Origin: Sulfurovum sp.
GTDB taxonomy: Bacteria > Campylobacterota > Campylobacteria > Campylobacterales > Sulfurovaceae
Reading direction: 5' to 3'
Length of the DNA: 17,547 bases
Assembly: GCA_027038155.1 (NCBI GenBank)
Contig: JALVXW010000035.1
Location: forward strand, 1 to 17,547
Shown here: positions 1-5,327 of the stretch, in pieces
How the letters are laid out: every line of letters starts with the position of its first letter
Numbering within the stretch: position 1 is the first letter of the stretch
The notes under the pieces: model-generated
What the model saw: the letters and a program-made list of their open reading frames with translations, nothing else
The model's database searches: none
Told to the model about the DNA's origin: nothing
Translations under genes and position numbers: made by a program

Positions 1-78
1 TACTATTTGATTATGGTACAGTGATTTTTCATCCCAAAGATAAGAGACTATATCGGTATCTAAAATATATTTGTTCAT
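1..78 (-). CDS. PIN-domain toxin (VapC-like), N-terminal part, cut by the window edge
   Basis: The reverse strand reads ATG at 78 and stays open for 26 codons to the window edge. The protein begins MNKYILDTDIVSYLWDE, the usual opening of a PIN-domain ribonuclease: a hydrophobic first strand followed by the first metal-binding aspartate (Asp7) in an LDTD motif. PIN toxins of type II toxin-antitoxin systems cleave RNA, often tRNA or rRNA, using three or four acidic residues around Mg2+; only the first is visible here. The start lies 7 nt after the stop of the putative antitoxin gene (86-364), so the two should be co-transcribed. The ribosome-binding site is weak and A-rich, as is common for the second gene of such pairs. 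The rest of the protein is outside the window, so whether it is intact cannot be judged. Confidence 0.75.
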   Translation of the reverse strand, partial: MNKYILDTDIVSYLWDEKSLYHNQIV

Positions 79-85
79 TTTTTTT

Positions 86-364
86 CTATTTGCTGTTCAA
101 TTCTCTAAATTCAAAACCATCTCTCATGTCCAAACTTGTTTTTTGGATATGCTCTGTAATTTCAGGTGTAGTAAGTCCACTCATTCTATCTGCAAATGCT
201 CCCCATTTTCCTTTTGGTTTGGTTGTTTTTTGAGAACTGTTTACTTGATGATCTAAAAAATCCGTAAACATTTTTTTGATTTCATCAATGCTTTTATTTT
301 GGATAAATTTTGCTACTTCTTTATTTTGAATATTGATTGTTCCAAGATTTAAGGATACTTGCAT
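86..364 (-). CDS. Putative antitoxin of a PIN-domain toxin pair
   Basis: A 92-residue acidic/polar protein with no signal peptide or membrane segment, starting at an ATG that has an AAAAGGAG ribosome-binding site about 6 nt upstream. It ends 7 nt before a PIN-domain toxin gene on the same strand, the classic antitoxin-then-toxin order. The N-terminal half (roughly residues 1-45) looks like a short helical DNA-binding or dimerisation region. After a Gln/Ser/Lys-rich linker, the C-terminal tail (about 53-92, with KWGAFADRMSGLTTPEI) could be the part that wraps the toxin. I do not recognise a named antitoxin family (it does not read as Phd/YefM, AbrB, RHH or XRE), so the antitoxin role rests mainly on position and size. 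Confidence 0.6.
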   Translation of the reverse strand: MQVSLNLGTINIQNKEVAKFIQNKSIDEIKKMFTDFLDHQVNSSQKTTKPKGKWGAFADRMSGLTTPEITEHIQKTSLDMRDGFEFRELNSK

Positions 365-397
365 AGCTGACTCCTTTTAGTACAATAATTTAAATCA

Positions 398-403
398 ATT
401 ATA
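398..403 (-). promoter_or_regulatory. -10 box candidate for the left toxin-antitoxin pair
   Basis: A perfect TATAAT on the reverse strand lies 34 nt before the antitoxin ATG at 364, in an AT-rich stretch. No good -35 box is seen, which is common for sigma-70 promoters of Campylobacterota. The position where a -35 would sit falls inside the terminal repeat of the adjacent MITE-like element (411-437), so that element may have replaced the original upstream promoter region. Confidence 0.4.
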
Positions 404-410
404 TCATAAC

Positions 411-437
411 TATTACCCCACTAAGTAAATACCCAAA
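411..437. repeat. Left terminal inverted repeat of the MITE-like element
   Basis: 27 bp, perfectly complementary to 654-680. Adding the next base on the outside breaks the match (C410 against T681); inside, the match continues after one mismatch. Confidence 0.85.
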
Positions 438-653
438 CTTTTGAAAGAGTGAGAGGAGGTAAGATGTGAGTGAAAAAAGCTGTAGGACTAACTGGTTAAT
501 TCAAAGATTTTTTTGCTTGCAGGTTGCCTTCTCTCACTCTTCCCGAAGGGTGCAGTGCTTTCGCCCATACTCTGCGTTAGATTTTCTTGAATTCGCTAAG
601 GCGAGTCCTTCAAAAATCTGCCTTGATTATGAACGAAATCACAGCATCAAAAA

Positions 654-680
654 TTTGGGTATTTACTTAGTGGGGTAATA
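654..680. repeat. Right terminal inverted repeat of the MITE-like element
   Basis: 27 bp, the perfect reverse complement of 411-437. It ends about 30 bp before the first recognisable codon of the mazF remnant. Confidence 0.85.
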
Positions 681-710
681 TCGTCAATCTTGTTTCATGC
701 CTAGAATTAG

Positions 711-947
711 GACATTGTTCCTATTACAGATTGGAAAAACAACTATGTTCACTATCCTTGGATGTTAAAAATTGAAGTGAATGCTTTAAATGGTCTATCC
801 AAAACATCTGCTATTGACTGTTTTCAAGTTAAAAATTTTTCTAACAAAAGGTTTGTTAAGAGAGTAGGAGAGGTGGATGAGATGATAATTAAAAACGTTC
901 ATGAGACCATTGTTAAAACGCTGAATCCTGTTTATGTTTTGCAATAA
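711..947 (+). pseudogene. MazF/PemK-family toxin, 5'-truncated remnant
   Basis: Reading from 711 in the frame that ends at TAA 945-947 gives DIVPITDWKNNYVHYPWM, then LKIEVNALNGLSKTSAIDCF and QVKNFSNKRFVKRVG. These match the second half of MazF/PemK endoribonucleases: the V-P-I-T-D-W strand, the NGLSK-x-S-x-IDCFQ segment and the K-R-x-G-x-V end. Full-length relatives have about 110 residues, so the first 30-40, including the nucleotide-binding loop, are missing. The frame is closed by stops at 702 and 708. An internal ATG at 762 opens only 61 codons and would not make a folded toxin. No antitoxin gene precedes it; the MITE-like element ends at 680 instead. The family call is from sequence recognition; loss of function is inferred from the truncation. 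Confidence 0.7.
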
Positions 948-993
948 CCAAAAATCAAGCACCATCACAAAAGATGGGCTAAACATAACCTGA

Positions 994-1176
994 ATTCAAT
1001 GGAGTATTATATTTGTGTGTCTATTTGCACAAAGTTCAGCCATTGAATTAGAAAGACTCGCCCCTCTTGGGGCTGTGGCTATTGGTGGGCTTGTTGTTGG
1101 GACTTTGATGACGCTGATTTTTATTCCTGTTGGGTTTGTTTGGTTGGTGGGGGAGGAGAGTGTGGTGGAGGAGTAA
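994..1176 (+). pseudogene. Probable C-terminal remnant of an RND-type efflux transporter
   Basis: After a TGA at 991 a frame is open to TAA at 1174-1176. Its last 40 residues include ELERLAPLGAVAIGGLVVG followed by TLMTLIFIPVGFVWLVGEE. This resembles the last transmembrane helix of AcrB/HAE1-type transporters, where a P-L-x-x-x-V-x-GGL-x-x-(S/G)T-x-x-TL-x-x-(I/V)P pattern leads to a short cytoplasmic tail. Only about 60 codons are open and there is no start codon with a ribosome-binding site, so it is a fragment at best. A match to some other membrane protein tail is possible. Confidence 0.4.
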
Positions 1177-1195
1177 GATTACTCCTCTTATTTCT
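1168..1195 (+). terminator. Inverted repeat with T-rich tail, possible terminator
   Basis: GAGGAGTAA (1168-1176) and TTACTCCTC (1179-1187) are perfect complements separated by 2 nt, followed by TTATTTCTT. The stop codon of the efflux-pump remnant lies inside the first arm. Orientation fits termination of plus-strand transcription; the convergent vapC ends at 1188, directly behind it. Confidence 0.45.
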
Positions 1196-1577
1196 TAAAA
1201 CTCAAAACTTTTACATCTTTATACTGAACAATATACCTATCAACTGTAATAAGTGTCATATCTCCCTCAATTGCTTGGGCAATAAGCATTCTATCAAATG
1301 GGTCACGGTGTATTTGTTCTAATTTTTTAGTAGCATTAGCACAAATAGCAGAGATTTTCAGCTCTATAAATCCATTGGCTTCTATGGCACTATTTAAGTC
1401 TGCATCTACTTTTAGTTTTCCCAATGCCTCTTTTATGGCTATCTCCCAAATGGTTGCAGATGAGATATAAATTTGATTTGAAGTATCAGAGATAATATCA
1501 AAAACCTCTTTACTTAGTTGGTCAGCATCACTCATCCACCATAAAAATATATGGGTATCTAGTAGATATTTAGCCAT
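1188..1577 (-). CDS. vapC: PIN-domain ribonuclease toxin (VapC type)
   Basis: 129 residues, the full length for this PIN subgroup. The acidic active-site residues are all present: Asp7 in LLDTHIFLWW, Glu45 in SSATIWEIAIKEALGKL, Asp95 in HRDPFDRMLIAQA and Asp113 in LITVDRYI. This matches the COG3744-type PIN toxins that pair with Phd/YefM antitoxins and act as Mg2+-dependent RNases. Its ATG overlaps the antitoxin stop by one base (TAATG), so translation is probably coupled. The module looks intact, in contrast with the other toxin-antitoxin genes of the window. The exact RNA target cannot be read from sequence. Confidence 0.9.
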   Translation of the reverse strand: MAKYLLDTHIFLWWMSDADQLSKEVFDIISDTSNQIYISSATIWEIAIKEALGKLKVDADLNSAIEANGFIELKISAICANATKKLEQIHRDPFDRMLIAQAIEGDMTLITVDRYIVQYKDVKVLSFKK

Positions 1578-1810
1578 TAAAAGCCACCCTCAAAGAGCAT
1601 TGTAATTTCATCGTTTGAACTATTGAAATCTTCATAAAATATGACTTGTCCTTTTAAAAGATTTGGTATTCTCTTTTTTTTACTAGGAGCATAAGAGACA
1701 AGTTTTGCAACAGGATTACCTGCTTTGGCAATAATAATCTCTTCCCCTTTTTCTAAAAAGGCTATGAGTTTGGAAAGGTTTGTTTTGGCTTCATGCATAT
1801 TTACAATCAT
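1577..1810 (-). CDS. Phd/YefM-family antitoxin
   Basis: 77 residues. The N-terminal half (MHEAKTNLSKLIAFLEKGEE, then IIIAKAGNPVAKLVSY) is the Phd/YefM fold, which forms a DNA-binding dimer. The C-terminal part (about 47-77, acidic, ending DEITMLFEGGF) is the usual disordered toxin-binding tail. It precedes and overlaps the PIN toxin by one base. An AAGGAG ribosome-binding site lies 6-7 nt before the ATG at 1810. By family knowledge it neutralises the toxin and represses its own promoter; two palindromes in front of the gene fit that role. Confidence 0.9.
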   Translation of the reverse strand: MIVNMHEAKTNLSKLIAFLEKGEEIIIAKAGNPVAKLVSYAPSKKKRIPNLLKGQVIFYEDFNSSNDEITMLFEGGF

Positions 1811-1831
1811 GACAAACTCCTTTTATTTGTA

Positions 1832-1849
1832 TTAGCTAATGTTAGCTAA
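1832..1849. promoter_or_regulatory. Two tandem TTAGCTAA palindromes, likely antitoxin operator
   Basis: TTAGCTAA occurs at 1832-1839 and again at 1842-1849, with centres 10 bp apart, one helical turn. They overlap the -10 region of the promoter of the Phd-PIN operon, so dimers bound side by side would block RNA polymerase. Binding by this antitoxin is inference. Confidence 0.6.
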
Positions 1850-1867
1850 GTTTTTTGGATTTGTCAA
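1839..1867 (-). promoter_or_regulatory. Promoter of the Phd-PIN toxin-antitoxin operon
   Basis: On the reverse strand a perfect TTGACA (-35, 1862-1867) is followed after exactly 17 bp by TAACAT (-10, 1839-1844). This is the best sigma-70 promoter in the window and lies 28 bp upstream of the antitoxin ATG. Confidence 0.65.
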
Positions 1868-1972
1868 GAGGTGGAAAAGGGGTCTGTCTATTCATTTTTT
1901 TGACTAAGTAGATTTTTTAATATTTCAGATAAAATTACAACCTGTATAGTCAATCACTCCTGTGTTTTTATA

Positions 1973-1994
1973 CACCACACAAGGTGGTTTTTTT
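1973..1994 (+). terminator. Small hairpin followed by seven T, terminator- or attenuator-like
   Basis: ACCAC (1974-1978) pairs with GTGGT (1984-1988) across a 5-nt loop, followed by a run of T up to 1994. It is oriented with the plus strand and lies 54 bp before the acyltransferase start at 2049. As there is no plus-strand gene upstream except remnants, it may shield the operon from read-through or act as a leader attenuator. The stem is short. Confidence 0.35.
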
Positions 1995-2048
1995 ATACGT
2001 AAAAAATTTGAAGCTACCTATTTTAATTAAAAAATAGAGAGATAACAG

Positions 2049-3134
2049 TTGCATCAAACTAACAAAATAATCAATATCCAATTTCTAAGAGCATTCGCAT
2101 CTTTGCTGGTGCTCTTCTACCATACCTCTGCTCACTTTTTTGCGGCAGGAGGGGATATGCATGGAAATATATTTAGCTATATGTCTCAAATTGGCTATGT
2201 AGGTGTTGATATATTTTTTGTTATCAGTGGATATATTATGTGGACAAGTACACAACATATACTTCATGGTCACACTTCCAGTGCATTAAAATTCATCTTC
2301 AAAAGATTTACACGCATATACCCTATTTATTGGTCTTTTCTTTTACTTTTACTTCTTATTCATGCTTTTAAAGGCGGATTTAATGGAATAGATATATTTT
2401 CATCCATTTTTCTAACCTTTTCATCAAGTAGCACCCTATTGCTACAGGTAGCTTGGACCTTGCAGTATGAGTTGTATTTTTATCTCATCTTCTCTTTGCT
2501 ATTGCTCTTTTCCAAAAGATATCGTATCTATCTATTAACCATACTTTTTATAACGATTATTTTTATACAGTTCTATGCTATTGTCTTTTTAGATATCTAC
2601 ACTGTAAAAAATTTTAACACAACATCTACCTTTTATACTTTTTGGTTTTCACCATTTTTTATAGAATTTTTATTGGGTGTATTTTTGGCTTTTTATGTTG
2701 AAAAAAGACGCATAAAAAGAGTCTTCCCTCTCTTTCTTGTTGCTACAGGACTTGTTGTCTTGGCATTACTCTATCAACACACCGCTATTCATGCTACACT
2801 TGCAGATGGGTACTATATGCCACAAAGGGTTTTATTGTTAGGTACAGCCTCAACACTTCTACTTGCCCTGCTTGTCGAATTGAACAGAAGAGAGGTAATT
2901 ATATTTCCAAATTTTTCACTTCTTTTGGGGAATGCATCCTATAGTCTCTATCTATCACACACTATTCTTCTCTTAATCATTTATAGTTTAGGCATACGCA
3001 CTGCTATCAAAGATTTTGGAGCATATCAGGGTATATTTATGTCACTTATCATGCTTTTTATTATTATTTTTTCTATTTTTTACTATAAATGGGTTGAATT
3101 ACCTCTTATGAAGTTTTTTAAACATAAAATATAG
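2049..3134 (+). CDS. Acyltransferase-3 family membrane O-acyltransferase (OafA/ExoZ type)
   Basis: 361 residues, all-membrane, about ten predicted helices. The opening INIQFLRAFASLLVLFYHTS contains Arg14 and His25, the conserved pair of the AT3 family (PF01757). It is followed by GYVGVDIFFVISGYIMW and then FKRFTRIYPIYW, both family hallmarks. Such proteins move an acyl group (usually acetyl from cytoplasmic acetyl-CoA) onto sugars on the outer face of the inner membrane. The start is TTG at 2049, since no ATG occurs until well inside the conserved region; an AGAGAG motif lies upstream. It is the first gene of a plus-strand set with a lipoprotein 29 bp downstream and a rhamnosyltransferase-like GT2, so a surface polysaccharide is the likely substrate. 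The acyl group and acceptor are not determinable from sequence. Confidence 0.88.
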   Translation: MHQTNKIINIQFLRAFASLLVLFYHTSAHFFAAGGDMHGNIFSYMSQIGYVGVDIFFVISGYIMWTSTQHILHGHTSSALKFIFKRFTRIYPIYWSFLLLLLLIHAFKGGFNGIDIFSSIFLTFSSSSTLLLQVAWTLQYELYFYLIFSLLLLFSKRYRIYLLTILFITIIFIQFYAIVFLDIYTVKNFNTTSTFYTFWFSPFFIEFLLGVFLAFYVEKRRIKRVFPLFLVATGLVVLALLYQHTAIHATLADGYYMPQRVLLLGTASTLLLALLVELNRREVIIFPNFSLLLGNASYSLYLSHTILLLIIYSLGIRTAIKDFGAYQGIFMSLIMLFIIIFSIFYYKWVELPLMKFFKHKI

Positions 3135-3163
3135 TTAAACTATTTTTTAAAAGGTATTATCTC

Positions 3164-4366
3164 ATGTTAAAGCATCTACTGTTTGCATCTCTATCACTAC
3201 TCATCTTAACCAATTGTGAACTCTCAGATAAAATTAAGCGAGAAGCCAAAAGAATCAAAAATCAGTACGAAGAGTATGTCGGCGATAAAGAGAAACGAGG
3301 GAAAAGACCCTTTGAAGTGGTTTACCAACAAGATGAAAAAGCCATAACACCCATCATTTCACCCTCTTGCAGTGCCAATCAAGTACCAAAATCTATCTAT
3401 TTTGCAACACCCACAGATGCACATCAACACTATTACAGTGCAACTAAAAATCTCATAAGCTACCCTCGATCTGGTGTTTTAAAACCCTATTGGGATATAC
3501 GCTATGTTAATCCCGTCACCCCTTACATACACAATCAAGAGGCATCATACTATCCAAACCATGGTCAATATACCAGTTTAGATGCAAGAAGCGGTCAAAA
3601 TCATATCACCGTAGGTACAAGCTTTTCTCAAACAGATGCTTCAGGAGGCGTTGCACAATCAAAATGTGTTGACAATCAAATCGTTGCAGGTGCAACCATA
3701 AACCTCTTTGATGCACCAGAACAACTACTTACCTATGCTGGTCCACAAAGTACATTTATCTACAGCTTCAATAAAAGTTCTCATATTAACCCATGGAAAA
3801 CAGGAGGTCACGGCAACCTGATGATGCAAGCCTCTTTTGATACCCCTATCTACTTCAATTATGGGGGCAATTATGGAGGGAGTATCTCTTTTGGACTTAT
3901 TATGCAAAACAGACGTACAGGAAAACTTCTCAATTATATTATAGGTATCTATGCGGCTGGTCAGGCGTGGCAAAAAGAGAAAGCGGGTATCAGGTTTGAC
4001 CCTACAACCAATATTGTGCATGTTGCTACAGTCATCCATAAGGATTCATGGTGGTCCACTATTTCTCCAAAATCACAGTCTATACAGGAGGTTTTTAGCA
4101 TAGAAAACAAAACCACTTCAGATGATGGAAAATGGAATAACTTTTTTCGTGCCAATATCTCCTACCAAAACTTGTTAGCCGTCCTCAACGAATTAAAGAA
4201 AAATCCCCCAGAGGCTGTTGCAGGGCAAGATTTTGGGTTAAGTCCAGAAGATTGGGATATCACCTCACTTATGATTCAATTTGAACTAGAAGAACAAGAA
4301 GGCAAAGCGACACTCTCTGGCTCGTTTAAAGGTTTTGGTGCTTATATTAGCAATTTACCTCTTTAA
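3164..4366 (+). CDS. Predicted lipoprotein of unknown function
   Basis: 400 residues. The N-terminus is Lys-His followed by a hydrophobic stretch and LLILTNC, a lipobox with Cys18 as the lipidated residue; Asn at -1 is less usual. A charged helical segment follows (about 20-50, DKIKREAKRIKNQYEEY), probably a tether. The rest is a large globular part rich in Tyr, Asn, Gly and Ser, with features suggesting a beta-rich fold (about 210-265, FDTPIYFNYGGNYGGSISFG) and three further cysteines (about residues 64, 167 and none clearly paired). I recognise no family or catalytic motif. AAAGGT lies upstream of the ATG. It sits between an O-acyltransferase and a glycosyltransferase, so a role in handling, binding or exporting a surface glycan is an inference from context only. 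Confidence 0.75.
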   Translation: MLKHLLFASLSLLILTNCELSDKIKREAKRIKNQYEEYVGDKEKRGKRPFEVVYQQDEKAITPIISPSCSANQVPKSIYFATPTDAHQHYYSATKNLISYPRSGVLKPYWDIRYVNPVTPYIHNQEASYYPNHGQYTSLDARSGQNHITVGTSFSQTDASGGVAQSKCVDNQIVAGATINLFDAPEQLLTYAGPQSTFIYSFNKSSHINPWKTGGHGNLMMQASFDTPIYFNYGGNYGGSISFGLIMQNRRTGKLLNYIIGIYAAGQAWQKEKAGIRFDPTTNIVHVATVIHKDSWWSTISPKSQSIQEVFSIENKTTSDDGKWNNFFRANISYQNLLAVLNELKKNPPEAVAGQDFGLSPEDWDITSLMIQFELEEQEGKATLSGSFKGFGAYISNLPL

Positions 4367-4372
4367 ATTTGC

Positions 4373-4389
4373 TATACTTTCATAGTATA
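4373..4389. repeat. Short inverted repeat before the glycosyltransferase gene
   Basis: TATACT (4373-4378) and AGTATA (4384-4389) are complementary with a 5-nt gap. The first arm also resembles a -10 box that would place a start about 22 nt before the TTG at 4407. Without a -35 or T-run its role (internal promoter, operator or weak hairpin) is open. Confidence 0.3.
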
Positions 4390-4406
4390 ACAAGTAGGAG
4401 ATACCT

Positions 4407-5327
4407 TTGTCCATTTCACTCATTATCCCTACCTACAATGCAGAAGCATACCTTCCTGCATTACTAGAAAAACTTATGCAACAAACCATCTCATTTGAGC
4501 TGATTATCATTGACTCCTCCTCTACGGACAATACCCTAAAGATTGCACAAAACTATACAGAGCATATTATAAGCATCAAAAAAGAGTCTTTTGACCACGG
4601 AGGCACACGCAGACAAGCAGCCAAATATGCTACAGGGGAAATTGTTGTTTTTCTTACGCAAGATGCCCTGCCTTATGACCATACAAGCATAGAGAAGATA
4701 GTCTCCGTCTTTGAAAATGAAGCCATAGGTGCAGCCTATGGTCGACAACTTCCCTACGCCAACACATCACTTTTTGGTAAACACCTGCGTCTGTTTAACT
4801 ACCCCTCTACCTCTTATCTACGCAGTGCGAACGATATAGACACCTATGGTATCAAAACCGCTTTTTTGTCTGACAGTTTTGCTGCCTACCGCAAAAGTGC
4901 CTTAGAGGAGGTAGCATGGTTTAAAGATGGACTCATTGTAGGAGAAGATAGCTACTTAGGAGCCAAACTGATTGTTGCTGGCTATACCCTCGCCTATGTC
5001 GCCAATGCACAGGTCTATCATGCCCATAGCTATAGCCCCATAGAGGAGTTTCAGAGATATTTTGATATTGGGGTCTTTCACAAAAGAGAGTCGTGGATAC
5101 TCGATGCCTTTGGCAAAGCAGAGGGAGAGGGAGGAAGATACATCAAATCAGAGTTTGCCTACCTTCTTAAACACCATGCCTACCATCGCATACCCGAATT
5201 TTTTCTACGTAATGGGCTTAAATATCTAGGCTACAAATTGGGACAGAAGCATCAACTGCTTCCGCTCTTTGCAATACGTAAACTAACTATGCACACACAC
5301 TGGTGGAACAAGCATTATAAAGCCTGA
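4407..5327 (+). CDS. GT2 glycosyltransferase, rhamnosyltransferase-like
   Basis: 306 residues with a GT-A fold. The N-terminus SISLIIPTYNAEAYL and IIIDSSSTDNT (Asp36, Asp41) bind the nucleotide sugar. FDHGGTRRQAA (62-72) and VFLTQDALPYD (81-91) are characteristic of the rhamnosyltransferase branch of family 2, with Asp86 at the metal-binding site. GEDSYLGAKL (179-188) carries the probable catalytic base, and YHAHSYS (204-210) closes the core. The start is TTG at 4407 with a GGAG ribosome-binding site 6 nt upstream; the conserved strand begins at residue 3, so no later start is possible. The nearby rmlC and rmlD make dTDP-L-rhamnose a plausible donor. The last 13 bp overlap the convergent rmlD-fusion gene. 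Donor specificity is inferred from motif similarity and context. Confidence 0.88.
   Translation: MSISLIIPTYNAEAYLPALLEKLMQQTISFELIIIDSSSTDNTLKIAQNYTEHIISIKKESFDHGGTRRQAAKYATGEIVVFLTQDALPYDHTSIEKIVSVFENEAIGAAYGRQLPYANTSLFGKHLRLFNYPSTSYLRSANDIDTYGIKTAFLSDSFAAYRKSALEEVAWFKDGLIVGEDSYLGAKLIVAGYTLAYVANAQVYHAHSYSPIEEFQRYFDIGVFHKRESWILDAFGKAEGEGGRYIKSEFAYLLKHHAYHRIPEFFLRNGLKYLGYKLGQKHQLLPLFAIRKLTMHTHWWNKHYKA

Larger units (their letters stand above)
411..680. mobile_element. MITE-like element, 270 bp with perfect 27-bp terminal inverted repeats
   Basis: Positions 411-437 and 654-680 are exact reverse complements over 27 bp (outer end TATTACCCCACTAAG). If the outermost TA is counted as target site, the element could be a TA-inserting MITE; this is inference. 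Inside are a second 11-bp inverted pair (445-455 with 531-541) and an imperfect hairpin (579-596 with 601-619), so the whole element can fold strongly. It encodes no credible protein; a 70-codon open frame across it reads as a shadow. It sits just upstream of the left toxin-antitoxin operon and directly before a 5'-truncated mazF, suggesting that insertion or later deletion damaged that gene. No transposase is in the window, so mobilisation would have to be in trans. Confidence 0.7.

Noticed and set aside
466..678. A 70-codon open frame covering most of the MITE-like element
   Set aside because: It ends inside the terminal repeat, has no recognisable motif, and follows from the repeat structure of the element rather than coding constraint.
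795..986. Reverse-strand frame opposite the mazF remnant
   Set aside because: It mirrors the MazF frame, which has clear family motifs; the reverse translation shows no motif and no ribosome-binding site.
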